Below, piece after piece: positions 10,397 through 20,003 of a stretch of 64,000 nt of DNA (its first letter is position 1; the number at the start of each line of letters is the position of its first letter). The notes below the pieces were generated by a model that had not been told where the DNA came from, made no database searches, and saw only the letters and a list, made by a program, of their open reading frames with translations. The DNA is from Pasteurella canis (GTDB taxonomy: Bacteria; Pseudomonadota; Gammaproteobacteria; Enterobacterales; Pasteurellaceae): the NCBI RefSeq assembly GCF_900454865.1, contig NZ_UGTV01000015.1, forward strand, positions 744,001 to 808,000. Reading direction: 5' to 3'. The translations under genes and the position numbers were made by a program.

Positions 10397-10612
10397 ACCG
10401 TTATTTTACAATGTTAACCATATAAGTATCATAGCCACATCAACAATATATTTTAACATCATATTTTTGGATAAATTATGATAAACTGTTGTCGGTGTGG
10501 AATGATTTTAATCTCTAATCAATAGAAAAAGTTTGACACTATAAATGAATGTTAGAGCTTAGATATAAACATACGAAAAACTTGAAAAACATAGCACCAA
10601 AGTTATCAAGCT

Positions 10613-10635
10613 AAGGACGCACTCAACGCGTCCTT
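10613..10635. other. Hairpin in the trxB-cydD gap
   Basis: Perfect 8-base stem AAGGACGC / GCGTCCTT with a 7-base loop, followed by CACTATTTT. It lies 46 bases before cydD and over 200 bases after trxB. The tail is too weak for a confident terminator. It could end a trxB transcript, act as a leader structure for cydDC, or end a small RNA. The rest of the 285-base gap shows no ORF; a TTGACA at 10533 lacks a convincing -10. Confidence 0.45.
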
Positions 10636-10681
10636 CACTATTTTATAACAAGATTAATCATTAAGTTGAAATCACTTTACT

Positions 10682-12445
10682 ATGCAAAAAACACGTCAAA
10701 AATATTTACAGAAATGGCTTTGGTCACAGCAGAAGCCCATTAAAAAACTACTAAGTTTGAACATTCTTCTCGCGTCTATTTCATCTGTAATTTTAGTTAT
10801 TAATACTTATTTTTTAGCGAGTTTATTACATCACTTGATTATATCAGGAACTGATCGTAGTACATTGTCATTCTATTTTTTCGGTCTTATCATTGGTTTT
10901 ACACTTAGAGCAACTATTCTTTGGATACGTGAGCAAATTGGCTTTAAGTGCGGTCGAATTTTACGTAACTCTATCCGTCAGCAAATTTTAGACAAAATTC
11001 ATCAAGTTGGACCTGCAACAATCAATCAAAAACCAGCGGGCAGCTGGGCATCTATTATGTTAGAACAAGTAGAAAACTTACATAATTACTACGCTCGTTA
11101 TTTACCTCAACAGGCACTCTCAGCCATTGTGCCCATCGTGATTTTAATTGCTATATTTCCACTTAATTGGGCTGCGGGTCTTGTTTTAATGCTCACCGCA
11201 CCACTAATTCCTATTTTTATGATTTTAGTTGGGATTGCTGCTGCAGAGAGTAGTCAAAAAAATATGGCTGCTTTAGCAAAGTTAAGTGGGCAATTTCTAG
11301 ATCGCCTACGAGGTTTAGAAACATTACGTTTATTTAATCTTACTGAACAACAAACAAAACATATCGAAGAAAATACTGAAGCATTTCGTGAAACAACAAT
11401 GGATGTATTAAAAATGGCATTCCTCTCCTCTGCCGTATTAGAGTTTTTTACATCAATTTCTATCGCATTAATGGCAGTTTATTTCGGGTTTAGCTATTTA
11501 GGAGAACTCAATTTTGGTACTTATAATACTCCTTTAACTTTATTTGTTGGTTTTTTCTGTCTTATTTTAGCTCCTGAGTTTTATCAACCACTACGCGATC
11601 TCGGTACTTATTACCATGATCGTGCTGCGGGAATTGGTGCTGCGGATGTGATTGTCGAATTTTTAGAGACAGAACATACATCTACACAATCGGCTCACCA
11701 ACAATCTTTAGACATAAAACGTGCGGTTGACATTACTGCACAAAACTTAGTCGTATTATCTCCACAAGGCAACCCTTTAACAAAGCCTTTAAACTTCTCT
11801 TTACCGGCTCAAAGCCACACTGCTTTAGTTGGTCAAAGTGGTGCGGGAAAAACATCTTTAATTAATACAATACTAGGATTTTTAGCTTATGAAGGGAGTT
11901 TAAAAATTAATGGGATTGAATTAAAAACAATGAATTTATCACAATGGCGTAAGCACATTGCTTGGGTTGGACAGAATCCCTTATTACTGCAAGGTACAAT
12001 TAAAGAAAATTTATTGTTAGGGAATATTGAAGCGAATGAACATCAAATTGAGCAAGCACTGGTACTCGCACAAGCTAAAGAGTTTACAGATAAATTAGGA
12101 TTAGACAGTGAAATTAAAGATGGGGGATTAGGTATCTCAGTCGGGCAAGCACAACGGCTTGCTATTGCACGCGCACTACTTCGCCAGAGTCATTTATTAT
12201 TATTGGACGAGCCTACAGCAAGCCTAGACGCACAATCTGAAAATCTAGTCTTACAAGCTTTACAACAAATGAGCCAACAGCAAACTACTCTGATGATTAC
12301 TCACCGTATCGAAGATCTCAAACAATGTGATGCGATTCTTGTTATGCAACAAGGACAAATTATCCAACAAGGTCATTTTGAAGAATTAAAAGATGAAGGT
12401 TTCTTTGCTGAATTACTGGCTCAACGAAAACAGGATCTAAACTAA
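10682..12445 (+). CDS. cydD: Cysteine/glutathione exporter subunit CydD
   Basis: 587-residue half-ABC transporter of the heterodimer CydDC, which exports glutathione and cysteine to the periplasm and is needed for cytochrome bd assembly. An N-terminal six-helix membrane domain (about 1-330) precedes the ATPase domain with Walker A GQSGAGKTS (about 382), signature SVGQAQR (about 486, the usual variant in CydD) and Walker B LLLLDEPTAS (about 506). Its TAA overlaps the cydC ATG by one base. No clear ribosome site is seen before the ATG. An uptake signal lies at 10946. Confidence 0.94.
   Translation: MQKTRQKYLQKWLWSQQKPIKKLLSLNILLASISSVILVINTYFLASLLHHLIISGTDRSTLSFYFFGLIIGFTLRATILWIREQIGFKCGRILRNSIRQQILDKIHQVGPATINQKPAGSWASIMLEQVENLHNYYARYLPQQALSAIVPIVILIAIFPLNWAAGLVLMLTAPLIPIFMILVGIAAAESSQKNMAALAKLSGQFLDRLRGLETLRLFNLTEQQTKHIEENTEAFRETTMDVLKMAFLSSAVLEFFTSISIALMAVYFGFSYLGELNFGTYNTPLTLFVGFFCLILAPEFYQPLRDLGTYYHDRAAGIGAADVIVEFLETEHTSTQSAHQQSLDIKRAVDITAQNLVVLSPQGNPLTKPLNFSLPAQSHTALVGQSGAGKTSLINTILGFLAYEGSLKINGIELKTMNLSQWRKHIAWVGQNPLLLQGTIKENLLLGNIEANEHQIEQALVLAQAKEFTDKLGLDSEIKDGGLGISVGQAQRLAIARALLRQSHLLLLDEPTASLDAQSENLVLQALQQMSQQQTTLMITHRIEDLKQCDAILVMQQGQIIQQGHFEELKDEGFFAELLAQRKQDLN
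10946..10954 (+). repeat. DNA uptake signal sequence in cydD
   Basis: Perfect AAGTGCGGT followed by C, within cydD. Confidence 0.8.
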
Positions 12446-14184
12446 TGCGCGTATTATTCCCTTTTTTACGTTTATTTAAGTACGCTAAATTTCCTCTAAT
12501 TTTAGGGGTAATTTTAATGATTACAGGCTTAGCCGCGAGTATTGGTTTATTAACGCTCTCTGGTTGGTTTTTAGCTGCAACAGCCATTGCTGGAGTCGGT
12601 ACATTGTTTAACTTCTTCTACCCCTCCTCGGGTGTACGTGGTTTAGCAATTGGTCGAACTGTTGCACGCTATTTCGAAAAAATTGTGACACATGATGCAA
12701 CTTTTCGTGTGCTAGCTAAATTACGTGTTCAAGTTTTCAGTCGGATTATTCCATTAAGTCCTGCTGTTTTGAATCGCTATCGTCATAGTGATTTACTAAA
12801 CCGATTAGTGGCTGATGTTGATACCCTTGATAGTTTGTATTTACGCCTAATCGCTCCTTTTATTAGTGCAATTGTAGTGATTGCGCTTATTACATTCGGA
12901 TTAAGTTTTATTCATATTCCTCTTGCTGTATTCATTGGCTCCACTTTATTAACATTTTTATTAGCCATTCCAACTCTTTTCTATCACTTAGGGAATAAGT
13001 TTGGTGATAAATTAATACAGTCACGTGCAATCTATCGCATTCAATTTGTCGAATTTATTCAATCTCAAGCAGAATTATTACTCTTTGATGCGGAAAAACC
13101 ATTAAAAGAAAAGCTGAATAAAACAGAACAAGACTGGCAAGATTACCAACAAAAAGAAGCCAACTTAGCGGGACTTTCCAGTGCGATTCTGTTATTTGTG
13201 AATGGTCTCATACTTGCAACAACACTTTGGATTGTCGCAGATATTGATTTAGGCACAGGTATGTATAAAGCAGCGTTAATTGCTTTATTCGCTTTTTCAG
13301 CACTTGCTGCCTTTGAAATTTTAATGCCAATTGGCGCAGCTTTTTTACATATTGGTCAGGTGATAGCTTCCGCTGAACGAGTTAATGAAATCATTGAGCA
13401 AGCCCCTCTGGTCAAATTTGAAGGGACAGCACAGTTCAATCAAACTAACACAACAAAACAACCACTTATTCAAGCTCATTCACTATTTTTTACATATCCT
13501 GATCGTAAAAATCTCGCATTAAATAATCTTAGTCTTACAATTGAACAAGGCAAAAAAGTAGCGATTCTTGGTAAAACAGGCAGTGGGAAATCGACATTAT
13601 TGCAATTATTAGTTCGTCACTATGATGCCAATAAAGGACAATTATTACTCTCAGGTATGCCTATTCAAGAGTATTCAGAGCAAGCACTCCGTCAGCAAAT
13701 ATGTTTTTTAACTCAACGCGTTCATGTATTTAGTGATAGCTTGCGTAATAATTTACAAATAGCAACCCCAGATAAGATCACTGATGAAAAAATGATTGCG
13801 ATATTGCAGCAGGTAGGTTTAGCTAAATTAGTTGAACAAGAGGAAGGATTAAATTTATGGCTTGGTGATGGTGGACGCCCGTTATCAGGTGGTGAACAAC
13901 GCCGTTTAGGACTTGCTCGTATATTACTTAATGATGCACCGATTTTATTGTTAGATGAACCCACAGAAGGGTTAGATCGAGAAACTGAGCGCCAAATACT
14001 GCATTTGATCTTAACGCATGCAAAAAATAAAACGCTCTTGATGGTTACTCATCGCCTCACATTTATTGAACAATTTGACAAGATATACATTGTTGATGAA
14101 GCGAAACTAATCGAACAAGGTACCTATAATGAACTAATCCAACAAGAAAATAGCTATTTTAAAAAATTAGTCGCAAGAATTTAG
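12445..14184 (+). CDS. cydC: Cysteine/glutathione exporter subunit CydC
   Basis: 579-residue partner of CydD. The N-terminal membrane domain carries the CydC-typical TLSGWFLAATAIAG and YPSSGVRGLAIGRTVARYFE segments. The ATPase domain shows Walker A GKTGSGKST (about 375), the canonical signature LSGGEQRR (about 480) and Walker B LLLDEPTEG (about 502). It is translationally coupled to cydD by a TAATG overlap. The downstream neighbour is the convergent SRP RNA gene, 22 bases away. Confidence 0.94.
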   Translation: MRVLFPFLRLFKYAKFPLILGVILMITGLAASIGLLTLSGWFLAATAIAGVGTLFNFFYPSSGVRGLAIGRTVARYFEKIVTHDATFRVLAKLRVQVFSRIIPLSPAVLNRYRHSDLLNRLVADVDTLDSLYLRLIAPFISAIVVIALITFGLSFIHIPLAVFIGSTLLTFLLAIPTLFYHLGNKFGDKLIQSRAIYRIQFVEFIQSQAELLLFDAEKPLKEKLNKTEQDWQDYQQKEANLAGLSSAILLFVNGLILATTLWIVADIDLGTGMYKAALIALFAFSALAAFEILMPIGAAFLHIGQVIASAERVNEIIEQAPLVKFEGTAQFNQTNTTKQPLIQAHSLFFTYPDRKNLALNNLSLTIEQGKKVAILGKTGSGKSTLLQLLVRHYDANKGQLLLSGMPIQEYSEQALRQQICFLTQRVHVFSDSLRNNLQIATPDKITDEKMIAILQQVGLAKLVEQEEGLNLWLGDGGRPLSGGEQRRLGLARILLNDAPILLLDEPTEGLDRETERQILHLILTHAKNKTLLMVTHRLTFIEQFDKIYIVDEAKLIEQGTYNELIQQENSYFKKLVARI

Positions 14185-14206
14185 TATTTATAATGAATGG
14201 CGAGTT

Positions 14207-14320
14207 GGGTGGAAATCTCCCCAGCTTGATCTCGGCACACAGTGATGCTGACTTTGGCTGCTTTCTTCCGAACCTGACCAGGTAAACCAGATACCATTGC
14301 GAGGAACCGAGAAGATTTCC
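14207..14320 (-). ncRNA. ffs: 4.5S signal recognition particle RNA
   Basis: The minus strand contains the universally conserved SRP RNA hairpin: GTTTACCTGGTCAGG, then TTCGGAAGAAAGCAGCCAA (GGAA-type tetraloop with the flanking symmetric and asymmetric loops that bind Ffh), close to E. coli 4.5S RNA. The outer ends GGAAATCT and AGATTTCC pair to close a single long hairpin of about 114 bases, the size of the small bacterial form. End positions are estimated from this closing helix. The short ORF across this stretch is spurious. Confidence 0.93.
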
Positions 14321-14599
14321 ATAGAATAACCACTAAATAAGCTTATCAAGTGATTAGGTGGCGTATTATGCAATAAGATGCCTGATATTGCAAATGTTGA
14401 TTTTTATTTCTATTTAATTGATTACTTTTTAAGTAAGGTAATGCTCAGTTTGATAGCAAATAATTTTTGATTCTATATAAATACATCATTCAGTAACCTT
14501 TAATTGAATTGATACTGGCAGTTTATTTTAACTCTTGTTGGGTTGATTACAGTTATGATAACAACCAATCTAATTTTATTACTCACATAAGGATGCGCT

Positions 14600-15472
14600 A
14601 TGTCAAAAGTGCTTAATAACTTAATTGAATTACTTAAACTAGAACGATTAGATGATTTTTTATTTCGAGGTAGTAGCGAAGATTTAGGATTACGACAAGT
14701 TTTCGGTGGTCAAGTTGTCGCACAAGCTTTATCCGCTGCTATTCAAGTAGCCCCTTCAGATCGTATTTTACATTCTTGCCATGCTTATTTTTTATCCCCT
14801 GGTGATAGCCAACATCCAATTATTTATGATGTTGAAACGCTACGTTCAGGACGTAATTTTACGGCATTGCGTGTCAAAGCAATTCAACATAATGAACCTA
14901 TTTGTCATATTACAGCTTCATTTCAAAATGAAGAACAAGGTTTCGATCATCAAAGTCAGATGCCTGAGGTTGCGCAGCCTGATGAATTTATTACAGAAAG
15001 TACTGTTATTCAAAAACTTGCACCTTATATTCCAGCACCCATTCGTGAAAAATTTACGGCAGAACGTCCTTTTGATATTCGAGCAAAATATGTCAATAAC
15101 CCATTTCATGGCACAATATTACCTCCAGAACAATTTGCATGGGTCAAAGCAAATGGTAATGCACCATCAGATCAAAAAATACAACAATGTCTACTCGCCT
15201 ACTTCTCTGATTTTCATTGTTTATTAACAGCCCTTCATCCACATGAAAAGGGATTTTTACAATCAGGTATGAAAGTTGCAACCATTGATCATTCAATTTG
15301 GTTCCATCGTACTTTTAATTTAAATGATTGGTTACTTTACGCAATTGAAAGCAATAATGCCTTTGCGGCGAGAGGCTTGGCTCGTGGACAAATTTTTGAT
15401 AGAAAAGGTCGATTGATTGCAACAACCCAACAAGAAGGCCTAATCCGTTATACATCAGAAACAAAAAAATAA
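14600..15472 (+). CDS. tesB: Acyl-CoA thioesterase II
   Basis: 290-residue cytoplasmic double-hotdog enzyme hydrolysing medium and long acyl-CoA to free fatty acid. Recognised by LLKLERLDDFLFRGSSEDLGLRQVFGGQVVAQAL at the N terminus (positions 10-43), the conserved HSCHAYFLSPGD strand, LTALHPH, DHSIWFHR and the final SNNAFAARGLARGQIFDRKGRLIATTQQEGLIR block, all as in E. coli TesB (286 residues). The 226 bases before it contain no gene other than the end of ffs and its promoter region. Followed after 8 bases by the DUF455 gene, probably co-transcribed. Confidence 0.95.
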   Translation: MSKVLNNLIELLKLERLDDFLFRGSSEDLGLRQVFGGQVVAQALSAAIQVAPSDRILHSCHAYFLSPGDSQHPIIYDVETLRSGRNFTALRVKAIQHNEPICHITASFQNEEQGFDHQSQMPEVAQPDEFITESTVIQKLAPYIPAPIREKFTAERPFDIRAKYVNNPFHGTILPPEQFAWVKANGNAPSDQKIQQCLLAYFSDFHCLLTALHPHEKGFLQSGMKVATIDHSIWFHRTFNLNDWLLYAIESNNAFAARGLARGQIFDRKGRLIATTQQEGLIRYTSETKK

Positions 15473-15480
15473 GGAAAAAA

Positions 15481-16344
15481 ATGACCGCACTTTGGCAAGC
15501 TATCTCAACAGCATTAATCGAAACTGTACCAGAGAAAAAATGTGAACTTGTTAATCGACTTTATGATGAGCTATTACCAACAGTTAATTTAACCGAATTA
15601 GCAGATTTTCCGATTGTCACACCATCCCAAGATATTGCTGGCTTCCCTCATAAACCTCTGCTAGTTGCCCCCAAAGATGTACCTAAACGTTCTTTTGCCA
15701 CTGAAGATGGATATGCCGCAACATTACATGCCATTGCACATATTGAGTTTAATGCGATTAACTTAGGTTTAGATGCAGCTTGGCGCTTTGGGCGCCATGC
15801 TCAACTGGAATTGGGTGAGGGGATGGCATTTGTAAAGGATTGGTTGCGAGTGGCGCGAGAAGAAAGTACGCATTTTACTCTTCTCAATCAACATTTAAAA
15901 TCATTAGGATACCAATATGGTGACTTCGAGGCACACGCAGGGTTATGGGAAATGTCACAAGCTACAGCTCATGATATTTGGGAACGTATGGCATTAGTAC
16001 CTCGTGTGCTTGAAGCAAGAGGGCTAGATGCGACACCTGTTTTACAGGATAAAATTCGCCAACGTAAAGACGTTGATGCCGTTGCAATTCTCGATATCAT
16101 TTTACGTGATGAAATTGGTCATGTGTCAATCGGCAATCATTGGTATCATGCGCTTTCCAATAAACGTGGATTAGATGCAATGCAATGTTTTGGCGAACTG
16201 CTGCGTAAATATCGTATCGTCATATTCAAAGGGGTGATTAATACAGATGCTCGACTACAAGCGGGTTTTACTCAATATGAACTTGATTGGATCTATGAAA
16301 TTGAACAAACACTCAAAAACTATATTAAAGCCAAAATAATATGA
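15481..16344 (+). CDS. DUF455 ferritin-like protein
   Basis: 287-residue protein of the DUF455 family, a predicted four-helix ferritin-like bundle (related in fold to MiaE). Candidate metal ligands are in HIEFNAINLGLD, REESTHFTLL and LRDEIGHVSIGNHWY, giving the Glu/His pattern of a di-iron site. The biochemical role is not established. The start ATG sits inside an uptake signal (ATGACCGCACTTT), preceded by AAGGAAAAA as ribosome site. It lies 8 bases after tesB. Confidence 0.85.
   Translation: MTALWQAISTALIETVPEKKCELVNRLYDELLPTVNLTELADFPIVTPSQDIAGFPHKPLLVAPKDVPKRSFATEDGYAATLHAIAHIEFNAINLGLDAAWRFGRHAQLELGEGMAFVKDWLRVAREESTHFTLLNQHLKSLGYQYGDFEAHAGLWEMSQATAHDIWERMALVPRVLEARGLDATPVLQDKIRQRKDVDAVAILDIILRDEIGHVSIGNHWYHALSNKRGLDAMQCFGELLRKYRIVIFKGVINTDARLQAGFTQYELDWIYEIEQTLKNYIKAKII
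15484..15492 (-). repeat. DNA uptake signal sequence at the DUF455 gene start
   Basis: Complement of AAGTGCGGT immediately after the start codon, supplying codons 2-4 (Thr-Ala-Leu). Confidence 0.85.
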
Positions 16345-16353
16345 AAATCATAA

Positions 16354-16387
16354 AAGGCAGAGCATAAATTGTCTGCCTTTGAATTTT
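16354..16387. terminator. Probable terminator after the tesB-DUF455 unit
   Basis: Perfect stem AAAGGCAGA / TCTGCCTTT with a 10-base loop, followed by GAATTTT. The T tract is imperfect. An uptake signal follows at 16432. Confidence 0.6.
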
Positions 16388-16431
16388 AACATTAGTTAAA
16401 TAAGAAATAGCGCAAAATTCTATGAAATCTG

Positions 16432-16440
16432 ACCGCACTT
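16432..16440 (-). repeat. DNA uptake signal sequence at the rlmM 3' end
   Basis: Perfect complement of AAGTGCGGT in the short gap between the DUF455 gene and rlmM. Confidence 0.8.
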
Positions 16441-16443
16441 TTC

Positions 16444-17535
16444 TCAATTCTTCACTGCGATATGTACTGTCACCTCTTCTCTGTCATGGTAAAGATGTTT
16501 AGCTTGAATTTGATAGTTAATACTGTGCTTAATGAGCTGCTCCTCAAGGTATTGTAAACATTTTTGTACTTCAAGATAGCGTTTTTTCATGGGTAATTTA
16601 AGATTAAAAATCGTTTCATTACACCAACCATTAACTAACCATTTTGCAATCAGATTAGCAATGCGCATTGGCTGCTCTACCATATCACAAACGAGCCAAT
16701 CTATTTTGCGGCGTTTGGGAGGCTGAAATTTAAATCCATCTTCTGGACAATGTTCAATACGTCCAGTTTCATGTAGACTTTCCGCCATTTTGCCATGATC
16801 TACAGCATACACAAATAAGCCACGCTTAACTAACTGATAAGTCCATCCACCAGGGCAAGCCCCTAAATCGACAGCATACATCGTTTCCTGCAAACGCATA
16901 GTTTCTTGCTTTTTAGGAATAAAAGTAAGAATTGCCTCTTCCAACTTTAATGTTGAACGACTTGGAGCATCAGCAGGAAATTTTAAACGAGGGATCCCCA
17001 TAAAATAATCGGAGTGATTATGATTATAGGAATACCCAACATAACAACTTGTGGTATTAATAAAAAGAATATGTAATGTCACCATGACAGACTTGTTTCT
17101 AGGGGCATTTAACCAACCTTGTTTTTTTAATGCTTGACGTAATGGTACAGTGAACTTACGACAAAAAACAGAAAGTGCTTTTGCCTCATTAGTGTCAGCC
17201 GTTTCAACCCAAATCTCACTACTTTGCTTTAAATTAATCTGAGCTGCGGTCTGTTGGTATTGTTTTACAATAGGTGAAATCCGATCTTGTGGTGATAAAT
17301 CAGTTAAAAGTTCAGAAACCACTAACATTTGACGTGCAAAAATAAGTTGATTAAACGGTATTTCTCGTGCTAAACGATCTGCATCGCCTTGTTGGTAGCA
17401 TTCAAAAATGACATAACCACTATTTTCCATTACTCGTGCAAAGCCAAAAACACCAAGTGCATTTGCTTTTTCAGTCACTTCTGCAGCAATTTCTTTTTCA
17501 AAACCAGAACGGCAATAAAAGGCTAATTTATTCAT
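16444..17535 (-). CDS. rlmM: 23S rRNA C2498 2'-O-ribose methyltransferase
   Basis: 363-residue enzyme modifying cytidine 2498 of 23S rRNA. The N terminus [15 protein letters not shown] begins a THUMP-type RNA-binding region. The Rossmann methyltransferase domain carries the SAM motif [14 protein letters not shown] (about residue 220) and the family blocks [11 protein letters not shown] and [11 protein letters not shown]. Its start overlaps the gcvA stop by one base, and the gcvA-rlmM association is also found in E. coli (there with ygdD between). Confidence 0.94.
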   Translation of the reverse strand: MNKLAFYCRSGFEKEIAAEVTEKANALGVFGFARVMENSGYVIFECYQQGDADRLAREIPFNQLIFARQMLVVSELLTDLSPQDRISPIVKQYQQTAAQINLKQSSEIWVETADTNEAKALSVFCRKFTVPLRQALKKQGWLNAPRNKSVMVTLHILFINTTSCYVGYSYNHNHSDYFMGIPRLKFPADAPSRSTLKLEEAILTFIPKKQETMRLQETMYAVDLGACPGGWTYQLVKRGLFVYAVDHGKMAESLHETGRIEHCPEDGFKFQPPKRRKIDWLVCDMVEQPMRIANLIAKWLVNGWCNETIFNLKLPMKKRYLEVQKCLQYLEEQLIKHSINYQIQAKHLYHDREEVTVHIAVKN

Positions 17536-18416
17536 TATTTTTGTTTCATTGTTTCAATAATCCAAGCACGAAAAGCTCGAATACGTTCATCATTCACATC
17601 AAAGTGATTTACTACATAAAAAGATTTTGGATCATGTAAATTGGTCGGTAAGACAACTTGTAGATGACCATTATCAATTTCTTGCTGTGCTAAAATACGA
17701 TTTGCAAGCACTAAACCCTGTCCATGTATGGCAGCTTGTAATGCCATAAAAGTATGGCTAAATAATGAACCCTGCTGAATATTTAAATCATCGAGCTGTA
17801 AAAAGCTTGCCATATTTTTCCAGTTATCACGCGTATGAATATGGATTAACGTATGGTTTTTTAAATCTTTTTCGGAACGGACTGGATTTTGTTCAAGTAA
17901 TTTTGGCGAAGCAAGAATAAGCAAATTTTCTTCAACTAACTTTTCAACCTGTAGATTATCCCAATTTCCTAGACCATAATAAATAGCAATATCAATATCT
18001 TTACTTAATAATCCCTCATCCTGATCAACACCTTTTAAGCGCACTTCTATATCAGGATGATGTTGATTAAAGTCACTTAAATGTGGTACCAACCATTGAA
18101 TCCCAAATGTTTGTGGCACACTGATAGTTAGATGTTTATTATTTTTTTGAGCCAATAATTTATCTGTTGCTTCCGCAAGTCGATGTAGAATTTTTGCCAC
18201 ATCGCTAAAGTAAGCTTGACCTAATTCTGTTAATTCTAATGCACGATTCTTGCGTTTAAATAACTCAACGCCTAAAAAATCTTCTAACAGTTTTATCTGA
18301 TGACTTACTGCAGCTTGTGTAACAAATAATTCCTCTGCTGCTTTAGTAAAGCTTAAATGCCTTGCAGCAGACTCAAAAGATTTCAATGAATTCAAGGGAG
18401 GCAAACGTTTATACAT
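17535..18416 (-). CDS. gcvA: Glycine cleavage system regulator GcvA (LysR family)
   Basis: 293-residue LysR-type regulator. The N-terminal helix-turn-helix is at [33 protein letters not shown] (about 21-53), followed by the effector domain. The opening [23 protein letters not shown] closely resembles E. coli GcvA. Context settles the identity: the divergent RNA gene upstream is gcvB, the classical GcvA target, and rlmM follows as in E. coli. Expected to activate gcv genes with glycine and to activate gcvB. Its stop overlaps the rlmM start (TAATG). Confidence 0.92.
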   Translation of the reverse strand: MYKRLPPLNSLKSFESAARHLSFTKAAEELFVTQAAVSHQIKLLEDFLGVELFKRKNRALELTELGQAYFSDVAKILHRLAEATDKLLAQKNNKHLTISVPQTFGIQWLVPHLSDFNQHHPDIEVRLKGVDQDEGLLSKDIDIAIYYGLGNWDNLQVEKLVEENLLILASPKLLEQNPVRSEKDLKNHTLIHIHTRDNWKNMASFLQLDDLNIQQGSLFSHTFMALQAAIHGQGLVLANRILAQQEIDNGHLQVVLPTNLHDPKSFYVVNHFDVNDERIRAFRAWIIETMKQK

Positions 18417-18520
18417 ATATTCTTCTTAATGTTAAATTTTTGATATATAATATAAAAAAGTTATTTCGCATTATTTTTTTTAATGCTTCATATAAAAAAA
18501 TATCCATTGTTCACTCTAAG

Positions 18521-18722
18521 ACTTCCTCTTACAATGCAATCATACTTAATGATTGGTAATTCCTTACTGGTTAAGAGTTTCGGACTTAAGTATGATGTTG
18601 TGTTTGCATATTGTTTGGGAAACCAAACAGAGTAACTTTTAAAGTTACTTATTTTCACTTCCTGTATATTTATTTTTAAACCTTTTTTGGTTAAACACCG
18701 CTCAAATGAGCGGTGTTTTTTT
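18521..18722 (+). ncRNA. gcvB: GcvB small regulatory RNA
   Basis: About 200 bases, divergent from gcvA. It matches GcvB in order: a 5' ACTTCC beginning, a G/U-rich R1-type seed (GATGTTGTGTTTG, then TATTGTTTGGG), the strongly conserved TTTTCACTTCCTGTATATTTA block near the 3' end (E. coli has the same block with TACATTTA), and a rho-independent terminator. GcvB with Hfq represses many amino-acid and peptide transporter mRNAs and is described in P. multocida. The 5' end is set by homology only. The rest of the 470-base gap to ilvE shows no ORF. Confidence 0.9.
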
Positions 18723-18723
18723 A
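18693..18723 (+). terminator. gcvB terminator
   Basis: Perfect stem AAACACCGCTC / GAGCGGTGTTT with an AAAT loop, followed by a T tract. Confidence 0.92.
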
Positions 18724-18887
18724 TCTGTCGATTCTAGCATAGACACACACTTATTGCTTGTGTTGCTTCAAACTATTTTTCAGATTTTCTTTTTTATTAT
18801 TAAATTTTTTCTCACAAACATTTGCAAGCTATAAAGAATCGTGTAGATTAAAAGTTATTCTCCGAATACAACAAAAAGGATATAACA

Positions 18888-19907
18888 ATGACAAAAAATA
18901 TTGATTGGCAAAATTTAGGCTTTAGCTACATTAAAACAGACTACCGTTATATTGCATATTGGAAAGATGGTAAATGGTCAAAAGGAGAACTCACTCAAGA
19001 CAACACATTACATATTAGCGAAGGATCAACTGCACTACATTATGGTCAACAATGTTTTGAGGGATTAAAAGCTTATCGTTGCAAAGATGGTTCTATTAAC
19101 CTATTTCGTCCAGATCAAAACGCACTACGTATGCAACGTAGTTGTCAGCGTTTATTGATGCCAGAAATACCAACTGATATGTTCATTGATGCATGTAAGC
19201 AAGTTGTTAAAGCAAACCAAGAATGGTTAGCACCTTATGGCACTGGTGCTACATTATATCTTCGCCCATTTATGATAGGTGTTGGTGATAATGTTGGTGT
19301 AAGCCCTGCTCCAGAATATATTTTTTCTATTTTCTGTTGTCCTGTTGGAGCTTATTTTAAAGGTGGCCTAAAACCAACTAATTTCTTAGTTTCAAATTAT
19401 GATCGTGCTGCTCCACAGGGAACTGGTGCCGCTAAAGTAGGTGGTAATTATGCTGCAAGTTTATATCCTGGCAAAGAAGCAAAAGCGCATGGTTTTGGTG
19501 ACTGTATTTATTTAGATCCAACCACACACACCAAAATAGAAGAAGTTGGTTCAGCAAACTTCTTCGGGATTACGCAAGACAATAAATTCATTACACCGCT
19601 TTCACCTTCGATTCTCCCAAGTATCACTAAATACTCTCTTCTCTACCTTGCAAAAGAGCGCTTAGGATTAGAAACAGAAGAAGGCGATGTGTATATTGAT
19701 CAATTAGCAAAATTTAAAGAAGCGGGGGCCTGTGGTACAGCAGCAGTAATTACCCCAATTGGTGGTATTCAATATGGTGATAACTTCCATGTTTTCTATT
19801 CTGAAACTGAAGTAGGTGAAATCACGACAAAACTTTATAATGAGCTCGTTGGTATTCAATTTGGCGATATTGACGCACCTGAAGGTTGGATTGTAAAAGT
19901 TGACTAA
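18888..19907 (+). CDS. ilvE: Branched-chain amino acid aminotransferase
   Basis: 339-residue fold-type IV PLP enzyme transferring the amino group between glutamate and the keto acids of leucine, isoleucine and valine. The PLP lysine lies in [14 protein letters not shown] (about residue 187); other family blocks are [40 protein letters not shown] and [12 protein letters not shown]. The length fits the longer (BCAT2-like) type used by H. influenzae rather than the shorter E. coli IlvE. The ribosome site AAAGGATAT precedes the ATG. Monocistronic, ending at an uptake-signal hairpin. Confidence 0.93.
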   Translation: MTKNIDWQNLGFSYIKTDYRYIAYWKDGKWSKGELTQDNTLHISEGSTALHYGQQCFEGLKAYRCKDGSINLFRPDQNALRMQRSCQRLLMPEIPTDMFIDACKQVVKANQEWLAPYGTGATLYLRPFMIGVGDNVGVSPAPEYIFSIFCCPVGAYFKGGLKPTNFLVSNYDRAAPQGTGAAKVGGNYAASLYPGKEAKAHGFGDCIYLDPTTHTKIEEVGSANFFGITQDNKFITPLSPSILPSITKYSLLYLAKERLGLETEEGDVYIDQLAKFKEAGACGTAAVITPIGGIQYGDNFHVFYSETEVGEITTKLYNELVGIQFGDIDAPEGWIVKVD

Positions 19908-19922
19908 ATCTAATTAAACAAC

Positions 19923-19965
19923 AAAAAGTGCGGTCAAAATTCCAAGCATTTATACCGCACTTTTA
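19923..19965. terminator. Uptake-signal inverted pair acting as terminator after ilvE
   Basis: Two uptake signals face each other (AAAAAGTGCGGT at 19923 and ACCGCACTTTT at 19954), forming an 11-base stem with T4 after it. Such paired signals are a known intergenic arrangement in this family. It can work for both ilvE and the convergent codA. Confidence 0.85.
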
Positions 19966-20003
19966 TATTTCAATTGTTTATTTAATATTAAAATACACTC
20001 AAT

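Noticed and set aside
10533-10570. TTGACA box in the trxB-cydD gap as a promoter
   Set aside because: No acceptable -10 hexamer at 16-18 bases.
12139-12160. CydD ABC signature reads SVGQAQR rather than LSGGQ
   Set aside because: This is the normal form in CydD of other bacteria, so it is not a defect.
14188-14373. Minus-strand open frame of 61 codons
   Set aside because: It covers the SRP RNA; the sequence conservation is that of the RNA hairpin.
18362-18559. Rightward ORF across the gcvA-gcvB gap
   Set aside because: AT-rich, no ribosome site, overlaps the gcvA start and the gcvB 5' end.
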